DNA of 64,000 nt from the NCBI GenBank assembly GCA_963969365.1, contig OZ017749.1:2108001-2172000 (forward strand), given 5' to 3'. This DNA comes from Asterochloris sp. CNOR1 (taxonomy: Eukaryota > Chlorophyta > Trebouxiophyceae > Trebouxiales > Trebouxiaceae). Both the position numbers and the translations under genes were made by a program. The notes under the pieces were generated by a model that was not told the DNA's origin, made no database searches, and saw only the letters and a program-made list of their open reading frames with translations. Positions 26,003 through 37,400 of this stretch are shown here, in pieces. Within the stretch, counting starts at the first letter, position 1. Each line of letters begins with the position of its first letter.

Positions 26003-26321
26003 CCCCCACCCAGGGTATAAATTGGGAAGCAGGAGGAGTTGGCATGCCAAATGCGACCATGTGCTCAAGAAGGCCGCTAGTACCATCAGATAAACTTCTT
26101 CTAACTAGACTTGACTCAGATTTCGACCAGACACCTAAGGACTTGCTCACATGAGCCGACACGTATCAGCACCGAGCTGACTGCAAGAACCTGATTTTCA
26201 AACTGAACTGAAGCTAACTAATGATGTGCTGGAGGCCAGGCACACTGATATGAAGCAAAGCCTAGTCATAGTCCTAAGCCCGTTCATTGAGGCTACGGAC
26301 TCTAAATGTAATCATCATCAT
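25931..26321 (+). mobile_element. SINE, full-length copy with tRNA-Cys head and (ATC)n end
   Basis: About 391 bp: tRNA-Cys-like head (25931-26002), an unrelated body, and a 3' end AATCATCATCAT at 26310-26321. From 25981 to 26321 it aligns without gaps to 30065-30405, with about eight differences (roughly 98 percent identity by hand count). A tRNA head with pol III boxes, a fixed 3' end and a short tandem tail are classical SINE features. It lies between the 3' ends of isocitrate lyase and the GT7 gene. Possible short target-site matches (CATACT on both sides) are too brief to rely on. Confidence 0.8.
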
Positions 26322-26385
26322 ACTTATTCAAAAATGCAGCATTGCTGCCAAGCAGCACATAAGCACAATTGCTGCCAAGCAGCAT

Positions 26386-28562
26386 TCAAGCACACCAAGG
26401 CGTCTGCGTGAGATCACAGTGCAGCTCTACAGTCAGCTTGATGGCAGGACCGTTGGGGGAGATGTCCTGCAGCCACCATTTTGTGGAGTCTAGCCCGCTG
26501 CGCGTCTCCTTGAGCATGTCTGGCTGCGAGCTGACAATCAGGTCCTCCCCATAAGCTTTGTCAGGGTGCTCCTCAAAATATTTCAGCTTGTCCCCAACCT
26601 TCCTCATGCGGACCTGCACGTGGTGCTGGACCTCATGCCTGTGCAAAGGTTTTGCTGCAGACCCCCTGCAGACTTTGCAAAGGCAGCAGGTTGATGTGCC
26701 TGGCCTGCAACAACCCAGCCCTCGCCTCAGCAGAGGTTGCAGCAGCACCTTGGTGCCCTCACCTCTGGTGCCTTCAGATGACGCTGGTGCTCAAAGTACC
26801 ACCTCCCGCGGCGTGCTGGCACAGCAGGCCTTTCTGGCGGCCACATGTCAGCAGCCCTCAGTCTCTCCCTCATGTTGTCGTCCTCGCGGCCCCAGCCCCA
26901 GAAGTTGACCCCGTAGCCGTTCACGCGCTCAAGCTGCTGCCTGGAGAAGATGGTGATGCCTCCAAAGAAATCCTGCACAAAGCATATGGCCTCTTTGGTG
27001 GCCCTGGTACTCAACATGAGCTGCTGGCCCAACAATTCAGCACCACATGCATGCAGCTGAAAGGGTGGCTCAGCCAGCCCAGCACCACAGGATGGCCTGC
27101 AGCGCTGCCAATGCAGGCAGCACTGCAAGGCAGAGCACCATGGAGCTGCCCTGCATGCTGCATGCGGTGCCCCCTGTCCCAGCATGCACAGGCAGCCTTT
27201 CCAGGCATTGAAGTGGAGCAGTGGTGCATCAGCAGGCCCCGCTCTGCCCAGCACCCTCGATCGCTGCTGGTTCAGCTGAAGTACAGATTGGCTTGGAGGA
27301 TACCACCACAGACTCTCCGTTTGTGGCAGAGCTGAGGCAGAGCCTCAAGCTCTTGTGCTGCACACCTCGTATCTGACATTGGGATGGATGCCTGGAGGCG
27401 TCAGGTGCAGCGGAGCCTGGCCAGAGGGGTAGTTGTACTGGATGTTCCCTCGCTCTGTGGGTATGGTGTCCACATCATGGAAGGCAAAGTAGTCAAAGTC
27501 GCTGCCAGACAGGAAGAGGACGCCCACATTGAGCAGTGCACCGCGATTGAAGCGGAGGTGCGAGCTCTGCTCCAGGATAAGGAAGGTGTGCTCGCGCCCC
27601 TGGGCCTGCACTGCAGCGCGGGTGGCACCCTCAGGACCCTCCTTTCTGGCCCATCCACCGGGCGTCCCTGCAGCCTGAGCCCATCAGGGAGTCCCATGCA
27701 GATGGCCCCTGCAGCCTGAGCCGTCAGGGCATCCCATGCAGATGGCCACCTGCAAGCTGCAGGAAGTGGACTGGCTCACGCTTTGGGCTCCTACAGGATG
27801 AGGGGGGTTATTATTAGCACCCTTGGCCCATCCACGGCAGCAGAAGTGGCAGCCTCAGGTGTTCAGGCAAAACCACAATGTGTCGCGGAGGAGAGTGAAA
27901 GTTTCTCCCCCGAGGCCTGCACTGCAGGGTCTGGCAACCCATGTTGGCAGCCCTGTGCCCTGCAGAGGCAGCTACTTGATTCCTTTGGGAGCCATGTGGC
28001 TGCAGTGAGCAGTCTGCCACAGGGAACACAGTTAGGTCATGACTTGCACAGACACTGAGGGCAGCCTCAAAGATGCTCAGTGAAGCTGGTCAGCCCAGCA
28101 GACAGGCCTCCTCACCTTTAGGTAGTCATGCAGGCGGGGCACAATAGTTGCCAGGTGGTCTGCACGGTCTCTGTATGGCATGATGACTGCCAGCTTGTGC
28201 TTGCTGCCTGCCTGCTCCAGCCTGTTGGGGAGTGCTAGCCTGCACACTGAGTCGGGCAGCTGCTGCATCTGGCCTGCTGCATGGCGCTTGGCTGCCGCAA
28301 CTAGGACAGCCTGGCGCGCCTCAAGCGTGTCCACTTTGCCCAGCAGCTCTTTCACTGCTGGAGAGTCCGGCAGCAGCAGAACCGGTGTGTTCTGCTGGAT
28401 CGAGTCAGTAAGAAGATCCTGCAAGCCCAATGCATTTTGATGATGTACACAAGGAGATACCAAGCACTTGTGAGACCAGCGCCCTGCCTTCCAGATGGTG
28501 ACCACAGCGACCAATAACAGAGTTCCCGTCAACCACAGCAGATCTGCATTGCTGCGGGCCAT
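26386..28562 (-). CDS. GT7 family beta-1,4-galactosyltransferase-like enzyme, type II membrane protein
   Basis: Start at 28562: MARSNADLLWLTGTLLLVAVVTIWKAGR, a short cytosolic tail and a signal anchor typical of Golgi glycosyltransferases. Blocks in order: HKLAVIMPYRDRADHLATIV with donor after 28116; FNRGALLNVG and DYFAFHDVDTIP (27390-27600), where DVD is the metal-binding DxD motif; FFGGITIFSRQQLERVNGYG and NFWGWGREDDNM (26850-26970), equivalent to GGV...F..vNGfsN.fWGWGgED; SGLDSTKWWL and KLTVEL near the end. Stop at 26386. Family members transfer galactose from UDP-Gal to GlcNAc or xylose; the acceptor here is unknown. A possible 42-nt intron (GTATCT...TTGCAG, about 28425-28465) would not shift the frame, so it may or may not be spliced. 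Confidence 0.88.
27667..27747. repeat. 41-nt tandem duplication in a GT7 intron
   Basis: CCTGCAGCCTGAGCC...CCCATGCAGATGGCC occurs at 27667-27707 and again from 27708, differing by a few bases and one short gap. It sits in the intron just upstream (in the minus-strand sense) of the DVD-motif exon. Confidence 0.85.
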
Positions 28563-28707
28563 CAAAGAGAGAATGGATTTAAAGTCCGGGGGCCACAATG
28601 AACGGGCATGGGACTGACAATTCATGTAATCATGGCAAAAGCAGGACTGATTGATGCATAAGCAGCGCTGCACGCACATACTTAGCAAGCAAAATTGGGA
28701 ATGGTCA

Positions 28708-30003
28708 TCAAAGAGGTCTGTCAAAGTCTGTTCTGGCGTCTGGAATAGGTGGCTGTGGGCGTTGCGCAGGTCCTCGACAGTGCAGCAAGATGTGTTGCTC
28801 GTCTTCTATGGCGGTTGCTGATGTGCAGAGGCGGCAGGTCCTCTCGTGTCTGGCTTCTGATGTGTAGCGGCCTGTCTCAACTCTCAGCCTGTGGCTGCTG
28901 CAGCGGATATGGGCCATTGATTTGCGCAGTCTGTAGCCTCTGATCTGCTGGATGTAAGGTTGCGTGGTGTACGCTGCGCTGAAGCCGCGCATCTGCTTGT
29001 ACGTTGCCACGGTGCTGTCTGAGTTCTCCGCAAAGAGCCGCTCATGGCGCTCTGTGCTGGGGGCGCTGGCAGGCCTCCCGCGGGCCTGCAAGGCAGCAAA
29101 TCCAGCAGGGGTACGCAGGAGCCTAAGGTTTTCCACATTGGGTGTGCCGTCAAACATCGCCCAGAACAGTGGGTTGTCAGATGCAGTGCGAGTGACATTG
29201 CAGATGCGCAGCCTGAACTTGTCAACTTGTTTTTGCCAATGCACAGCAAGCGGGTATCTGCCAAACTCAGCCAGGGCAATCAAGTGGTGCGTGGTGCGTT
29301 TCACTCCCAGCAGGCCACGTAAGAACTGGAGGTGGACGCCTTCCAGCACTTTGGTGACTGTGCTGCTGGCATCATGGTGCCAGAACCACACCTCACAGCC
29401 ATAGCTGAGGATGGGCAGCACCAATGCATTGAACAAGTTGCACATGCGCTGGGGGTGCACATAGCCAAGCTGGAAGCATCTGCGGCGCATGGCATGCATG
29501 GCTTTGCATGCAGAAGCTGCAAGACTCCCCAGAGCAAGGCGGAAGTCCCGTTGCGTGGCATGGAACCACAGGCCCAGATATTTGAAGCTGTCCTTGCGGG
29601 TGAGCACTCTCCCGCCGTATGTGAAATCCCGGCAGGGGGTGTGCCGCAGCTCAAAGACCAGCACCTCAGTCTTTTCCAGGTTCACTGTGAGGCGCCTCTT
29701 CTTGCTAAAGACCTGCAACGCATCAAGCATGTTCTGTAGCCCCTCTGCTCTGGTGCTTAGCATGGCAAGGTCGTCTGCGTAGAGCAGCAGCGGCACAGGC
29801 TTTTGCATCTTCCACTCGCGGCCCGCAGCTGTGAACCAGTAATCGGCAAGGCTTGGGGCGCCATTGCCTGGCACAGCTTTCAGGACCTTGTGCAAGCAGT
29901 CAAGCAGCAGCCCGAACAGCAGGGGGCTGAGGGGACTCCCCTGCTGTACCCCCTGAAAGCACCTGAAAGCCCCAGAGGTGCCCTGTGCAGTTCTCACTGC
30001 AGC
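28708..30003 (-). mobile_element. 5'-truncated non-LTR retrotransposon (LINE) reverse transcriptase fragment
   Basis: A single intronless open frame, about 429 codons, unlike the intron-broken host genes. It starts mid-domain with GVQQGSPLSPLLFGLLLD, followed by PLLLYADDLAML (the YADD catalytic motif), NLEKTEVLVF, KYLGLWF and a long C-terminal region. It ends with a Cys/His knuckle, C-x2-C-x10-H-x4-C, in CRLCTSATAIEDEQHILLHC. The upstream RT motifs and the endonuclease are missing, so the copy cannot move by itself. The uninterrupted frame suggests recent insertion. Its 5' break is near 30003, beside a SINE copy. The 3' end merges into sequence upstream of the GT7 gene with no clear tail. Confidence 0.9.
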
Positions 30004-30061
30004 AGAGTCAAAGCCAAATGGTCAATCAATTTACCTTTAAATTTGCTTCGATTCCTTGGGG

Positions 30062-30405
30062 AGGGTTCGATTCCTTGGTTGCTGCACCCCCACCCAGGGT
30101 ATAAATTGGGAAGCAGGAGGAGTTGGCATGCCAAATGCGACCATGTGCTCAAGAAGGCCGCTAGTACCATCAGATAAACTTCTTCTAACTAGACATGACT
30201 CAGATTTCGACCAGACACCTAAGGACTTGCTCACATGAGCCAACACTTATCAGCACCGAACTGACTGCAAGAACCTGATGCTCAAACTGAACTGAAGCTA
30301 ACTAATGATGTGCTGGAGGCCAGGCACACCGATATGACGCAAAGCCTAGTCATAGTCCTAAGCCCGTTCATTGAGGCTACGGACTCTAAATGTAATCATC
30401 ATCAT
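30062..30405 (+). mobile_element. SINE, second copy lacking most of the tRNA head
   Basis: Begins within the B-box region (GGTTCGATTCC from about 30064) and continues gap-free to the same AATCATCATCAT end as the copy at 25931. Immediately upstream, TTCGATTCCTTGG occurs a second time (30048-30060), so the junction with the truncated LINE looks rearranged or microhomology-mediated. The D and anticodon arms are gone. Confidence 0.85.
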
Positions 30406-31412
30406 TGCTGTGTTTTTCTTCACGAAGTGTGGCCCACACACCTTGGATGATCAAGGCTCCCTCAAACATCTGATCCATGACATCTGCAAGGCCTGATAAC
30501 AGTTGCGCCAGCAGATACCCGGCCAAGTGCATCCTGGCATATGCAGCCCGTTGAAGTCTAGCAAAACCCAAAGTGCCTCAATTGCGTTATTCCATACTGA
30601 GAGTCAGCTCGGCAACATATTCCCAGTGGAGCCAGGTCAGAGCTGCAGCATGAGTAGGCACAAGAGACTCCCACCTCCTGAAGCAGTGTCCTCACAATGG
30701 AGGCCATTCACGAGATTACAGAACACTCCCGCCTCTGAGTTCTTTGAGAAAGGAGAAGTAAACATTGCACACCTGATCCATATGAGAGCGCTTCTGCAAT
30801 GCACAGAGGCCATGGTGCAGTTGCTCTTAGGCTAATAACTGCGCGTCATGCAAAGCCAGTCCTCATCAGTAGATATTTCAGGGGTTGCAAATTTCTGCAT
30901 GTGAACCAATCCAGCTGCATATGCCACCTGGCATCAACCATGGCCGTCGGCCTGAGAAGTGCACCTGATATGAGGGAGAGCAGCCCTCTGACCCAATAGC
31001 GCAGGATTACAGCCTGCTAAAGATCCACTGGGGACAGATCAGGGGTAAGAACCAGACCGCAAAATTCAAGAATGGAAAGGGGGGCTTGAGTGTACTATGT
31101 CAGACAAGGCAGGGAGTAAGAGGCAAAGGAAGACAATACTTTTCAACAAACAGCGTACAGGGTACATTGATGTGTCAAATAGTTATGTGGAGTGACCAGA
31201 ACAATGACTGGCTGTTTGCCAAACATATATTCCAGCCAGCATTTGCATCATGCAGCATACACGGTGCCTAGCCACTGCATCCCCTCATGCGCGCCCATCA
31301 GGGATTGACTGATAGCATGGCAACAAGAAAATGGCTTAGTTGTGGGTACTGTTGTGGGTGCCATCTTGCAGGGCGTGCTGGAGAGTGGTGCGAGGGTGGT
31401 GCAGCAGCCCAC
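30406..31412. other. About 1 kb without a recognisable gene
   Basis: Only short frames occur. The most protein-like is on the minus strand near 30420-30550 (LAQLLSGLADVMDQMFEGAL followed by a GTGTGG donor-like site), which may be an exon of an unrecognised gene disrupted by the adjacent SINE. No repeat or RNA gene was seen in the rest. Confidence 0.4.
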
Positions 31413-34400
31413 TCAGGCCTGGCCTGGTGTGGCATTTATTGAGACTGTGGCGCCAGCAGGGATGCAGTTGAGCTGGATGCTCATACCCCAAGAGTCTCTA
31501 GAGGTCACGGGTGCTGATTGGGGTGCCGCTGCATGGGGCACGTTGACAGAGGGGCCAGATTCACTATTGATGATGAGCTGTGGTGACGATGTTGGACCTG
31601 CAGGGTGGCAGTGAGCGCTGTGCTGTGGTTCAGATGCAGCAGGCTCACATGTATGCTGGGCACTAGGCCATATGTCCAAACTCCCAGGGCCCAGCCCTGA
31701 CGAACCCATGGGTAACAAATCGTGTAAGCTCCAGGATGGCTCAATGCAGAGTCATGCTGCCGCCGCAGTGGCAGCAGATAGTGTGCCGATCTTGACTTGC
31801 ATCACAAACGCTGATGTCAAGTTGACTTGTGTAAATTCGGTGGATTCCGATTTGTGGTCAAGCTGCCAGCAATAATTGGCAATGAGTGCTGCATTGTCGC
31901 GCAAGCAGCGCTTAGCAAGTGCTGCTGTGGACATGATCTGCGCAGTCTCACTTTTTGGCTCACATGATGTTGTCCTGCTAGCATGTATGCCCACCTGCCA
32001 TGAACTTGCTGCCTGGCGTGGTACCTCCAGGTGCGCGGCTTCTGGCCCCAGTAGTTACAGCGCTCGCGAGCTGCAATCGAGATGCTAGCAGCGGCGCGCT
32101 GCGCCTGGAGTCGCCAGCGCTGTGGATGCTCACGGCCGGGCCAGTGCTGGCGCTGTCGACGCTGAGCAGGCCTGCAACACCCCGCTTGGCTGCCGTGGGC
32201 TGCCCCTGCAGAATTGGCCCCACTCCCTGCTGCTGAGAGGCACCCGAACCTGCAGGCAACCAGGTGACCATCTCAGTCATTTTGCTTTTGCTTGCAGGCT
32301 GGCCCCAGTGTCTGCTGTTGGGAGCCAGCTGGATCTGCAAACCACCACTTGACCACTCAAGTCATGGCAGGACGCTGCAGGCCGGGCCACGCTCCTTGCC
32401 CATTGAGGTGCAGCTCACCCTGCGCAGCCACACAAGTCATGGCCCCTGGTTGTCTGCTAGCGGCACAGCCTGTGTTTGCAGGCTGGGCCCTGAGTGTTGC
32501 TGCAGCAGCAGAACCCCACAGCTGCCCTTGGCCTCCCTAGCCAGGCAGCTTCTTGTTGTCGGTGCCGTTGCCGCAGGACAGACCAGGCCAGATGTGCAGC
32601 AGTGTCGTCCACTGACGTTTTGCTCATGGTCACCTGCCACTGAGCAGACAGGCATGCACTTCAGGGGACGCCTGCCCAAAGGCAGCATGCCGTGCCGCAG
32701 CACGCACGGCTTGCCTGGGCTGGGCTGCGGGCGCAACGATGCCACAGGCCGACTCTTGACCCCCGCTTGCCCCTGTGCTGACTCCTCTGAGCCAGACACC
32801 CGTCCCGGAAAGGTCACAGAGATGTGGACACTGGTTTTGGGTGCACTCTCAGAGGTGCTGACGACCATCTGCATGTCTCCAAGCTGCTCGCTGCTTGCTC
32901 CCTGAGACGGCATGGCTGCGGCAGTGCGGCCAGCTGGGCCCTCCTGCAGAGAGCTGTCTGAGGTCAGCCACATTTTACAGTGCAGGAGACAGCAGCCATG
33001 CTTGCTGAAGTAGCGTTGACATCCAGCTTCCTACAATTGCCAAGCGCTTCACACAGCAGAGCCCCATCTGAAATACGGCCCCAGCAGGGTGTCTCACCGG
33101 TTGCCCAAGCAGCTGTGCCTAGCGTTCAATGCAAGCGCTGCCTGCCCTGTTGGCCATGTTCGGCACCCACCACAGGTGCCGCATGTTCCCCGTGCCCTCC
33201 CATGAGCAGCGTCCCTGTGCCTCTGGGTTGCCCACGCTCCGGGCAGAGGAACCCTGGCTCATGCACAGGACTGCTGCTCAACAGGTCCTGGTGCACAGAC
33301 ATGGGCGTGCTGGGTCCTGAGATTACACTGGACGTCGCCTGGAACAGGGGTGAGAGCCGGGCGCTGTCCAGGCTGAACACCCCTGCACACAGACACAGCC
33401 AGTGCAGCGCCCACAGCTGACAGAGGCGCTGGCTTGTCCTGAGCGCTCAGCAAGCTGGGCGACACAGCAGGTAGCAACCTGGACATGAAGCTTCAGGCTG
33501 ACGGGGCCACGCCAGCAGCTGCAGTGGTCAGCCCAGAGCGGATGCCCAGATGTTGGGAACCGATCAATGCAACTTCTGATTCTGTCAGCAGCCCACCTGG
33601 GTTGTTATAGTGCCGCAGCTGGTGCGTCTGCAGAGACTGCAGAGGGAAGAGCTTGCCTGCCTGTCCAGCAGTCTGCTGCTGCATCCTCACAAGGTTCTGC
33701 CTCTGAGCCAGAGCCTCAAGCTGAAACAGGTCTGAGGGCGCAGACTGCAGGGCATGGGGCCTCGCAGGCGAGTGCAGGCCGCCTGAAGGGGCCTCTGTAT
33801 GGATCCTAGGCAGCCATCTGTGCACACAAGTTCAAGGTGTCAGCCACTTCTAGAATCGTGTACCTAGGCAGGAGCCATGGGCCCCCAAACCTTTACTATC
33901 TCACCACAGAAGTAGGTGTGTCTGAACAGATGCACAGAGGATGCAATGGAGCTTTGCGGCACCTGCTGCAGTGCAGCACAGAAAGAACACAAGGCGGCAG
34001 TCAGAGTCAGTGTGTGAGCGACCCCATGTGTGCATCAGGGCCGCTCTGGCTCTCTTGATGAGCATAGACATTGACACCCCACCTGTTCCAAGAGCCGCCA
34101 CTGTGCACATCCACAACACGTGGCCTGATGGGGGTGGGCGGTAACCCTAGGGGCTGCTGGGGGGCGGAGGAAGCATGCAGGAGGCGCGGCTGTAGCATTG
34201 GGGTGGTGGGCGTGAGGGACTGCCTGTCTGAGTGCAGCTGAGCTTGCGTGTGCCTGGAGGCCTGGCCCCCGCCAAGAGACTGGTCAGAGTGCAGCTGTCC
34301 CTGCATGTGCCCCGACACATGGTCCCCCGCCAGGGACTGACGACTGGCTAAGCTGCACAGCGGGCTGCTGAGGGGGCCACGGCCGGGGCCGTGCCGGCCA

Positions 34401-37400
34401 CCACCCTGGCCTCGCCCAAGGGTGCTGTCTGTCTGCTGGGGGAAGTGGGTGCTGGCAGAGGATGAGCTGCGCAGCCACTGCTCCACATGCTGGGAAGTGC
34501 TTGATGCTGAGACACTGCTGTCCTGCAGGTGCATGACACCTCAATTCTGCTGCAGGGTCACTGCATTAGGTGGTGGGGTAGGAGAGCCCTGCACAGTGAG
34601 GTGCAGACAATTGATGTGTGAGCGCTGCACAGCCACTGTTTCGCCTGGCGCGAGGCCCCTGATGCCGGTGCGTCAATGTCCTGCTCAGCAAGCACAGGAG
34701 TGCTGAATGTAGTGTAAGAGCTGCACAGCCACAGGTCCTGATGGTGCATAGTTCCTGAAAGGTGCAGGCTGTTCCTTGCGGGAGCAGCCACAGCTTGCCC
34801 AAGTTTGTCTGACATACCTAGCACAGCAGCAGCCCCAGACAAACCCAGACAGCTGCCAAAGCAACTACCTCCTCCTTAGAGTGCACACAACAGCTCACCT
34901 CTGCATACGCATGCTGGCAGCAATGGCAGCTGATTCATCGGCCCAGCAGGCGACAGCAGGACAAATGATGTTCACCTGCAGCTGCCGTTGCAGCGAGCGA
35001 AGGCTGCTGAGCCCCTGGGCATGATCCAGGGACGAGCGTGACTGCAGGCTCAGACCGGACACCAGCAGGTCAGTCCCAAAGGTAGTGCTGCCAAAGGCGC
35101 CTTGCCTTGGGGACGCTTCCTGAACATGCAGCCACCCTGGTTCAAGTGCGCAGCAGCTAGCCAAGCTAGGCCGCCAGGCTTCCGCTCACAGGCAGGAGCA
35201 ACAGGTGGGCAGTGTAGTGGTACTGAAGTCAGCATCCAATATAGATCACAACCAGGCATGTTCTCACGTGCAGTGGCTACAACTGGGGAAGTATAGTGGT
35301 ACAGAAGCCAGCATCCAACATAGCAACAGGCTGCACAAATGCATATTGCCATATGACTCACAGGAGCCTACATAGATTTTGCTGTGAGTCCTACTGTGAA
35401 GCGCACTGAATGTCTGCAGCACTGCTACTCAGCAGCCTGCAATGTGCGAGCTGCAGACTCTATCGTGTTTGCAGCCAGGACAGCACTCACTACCATGCTG
35501 GTGTCCAGCAGCCTGTGATGTGGTCACTGCAAAGCAGGCTGCACACCTACACCATGCCTTTGAGCTGACTAGAATGTGAAGGGCTCACTACAAGTCCTAC
35601 TTTGCCTGAAACAAGCAGTCTGCTCACCTGTGCACTGCCACTTGGCTGCGCAGCAGCCTGCGAGGTGTTCTTGTAGCCGCCATCATCCCCCAGTGCACTC
35701 TGAGCCGCTGCAGCTGCTGCATCCTTGAATTCAGCAGAATCCAGAGTGCTAATCGTCAGCCTGGACAGCCTGCCATGGTCTGTAAGCATGACAGCAGCAT
35801 GGCAAACTTCAGCCAAAGTGGCTTTGCCCAGCAGTAATTGCCCAGAAAATCGCGGTGTCACCAAGGACCGCAGCAGTAACCAGATGACGTTATCACAATG
35901 TACTTTCAGAAAGGGATGTGCAGGAGCTCAGGTGCCAGCTGACCCAGGGCAGGACAGGAGAGCTGCATGCCTCAGCCACAAGCCAGGGAAGCGGTGTTTG
36001 ACTCTGCAGCAGTGCCTGGCGCACCAGAAGGCTGTAGCTTGATTCATGTGCCATGGCTTCAGGCAGTTGTCAAGGGTGTTGGCACTATGGGTGACTCCGC
36101 AGCACGAGGCAGGTGGAGTTCAGTTCACCTGGCTCCTGGTCCACGGTGCGCCTCTGCTCCGCACCGCCTCCTTCAGCCTCGTGCCTGGACAGCGCTTGGG
36201 CTCCTGGCAGCAAGAGCATCTGCGCTGCCGGCCGAGGGCCAATCTCAGCTGCCGGAGGTACGATAGTGCTGCTGCTGCTGCTCCTCAGCCCCACCCTGCC
36301 ATGCGTGCTGCCGTTGCTGCTGGAGGGGGGCGACTTCAGACTGGCAGCCAGGCTGTCCTGCGCTGACAAGGTGTTGTGCAGATTAACAGGCTGCCTGCAT
36401 CTCCTGCTGCCCTCAATCGCCTGAGAGTGGCGGCGGCCAGAGATTTCTGGGTGGGCTGCGCCTGCAGAGCAGGGACAGCCTCTTCATCATATGATTTTTG
36501 GACGCTTGTAAAAGCGTGCTGCATGCCGTCATTGTTTGTCTCTGCAGTGCAACAGGGCTTGCGCAGTCATCAGCACCAGACATCTTTGCCTGTACTTGCC
36601 CATCAGAACACTGCATCAACTCACCGGCATCTGCAAACGTCAGTGGGGATGCTGCCACCGCTTGCGACACTGCAGGGCTGCTGGCATCTGACTGCTTGCG
36701 TGGCGCTGACTGTCCCGCAGATGGTGAGGCCAAGGGGTTGTGCAGGCGTGCTACGGCTTGTCGAGCAGCTTGGCCGCTGCGCTTGCCACTGACTCGGTGC
36801 AGCAGGCGGCTCACAGCTGCCACAGGCCTGGGGCTGGACGCCACCAGGGCTGGGCGGTGGTCACCGTCATTGCCTTCATGTGCCCTGCAGGCGACTTGCA
36901 AGGGCTGCAATGCAAGCGAGCCTCAGCTGCAGCCACCTGGCAACCCTTTGCAACAAGCAAAACAGCAGCGTCATCGTCATGGCAGTTCACATTTCTGCAA
37001 TGCCCAAAACTTCTATACAGGAACAATGCCCTGGCAGCAGTGCAGGAGTCACACTTGAATGTTTCGTGCCTTGATGGCCTGGGCACCCACCTGTACTGGC
37101 CGGCTAATCCTGGGCTGTAGGCATGGGGAGCGCTCAGAGTGCTCATCGGCAACGCCTCCGAGCTGTGTACAGCAGGAGCACGGACGTCCAGGTCAAACAG
37201 GTCAAGCATCTGATGGCCCTCCAGCTCGTTGCCAGGCTCTGGAAGGGACATCGTGCTGCCCACTGAGAACCGCCTGAGCACGTCTGGGCTCGCCAGGTCC
37301 CCGTCAGGCTGGCTGCAGATGCGAGTCGTGCCCCCTGAATGGCTGTGGCTGTCAGACCGGCCCAGGGTGCTGGGTAGGGGCTCTGTGGCTGGCCCCTGTA

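Noticed and set aside
28077-28724. Longer GT7 N terminus starting near 28724
   Set aside because: The upstream residues are Cys-rich and lie at the LINE junction. ATG 28562 directly precedes a good signal anchor.
32437-32973. Cys-rich stretch in the ankyrin gene tail as a RING finger
   Set aside because: Cysteine spacing (CMPVC, then CC, then C) does not fit C3HC4 or related patterns, and no paired histidine is present.
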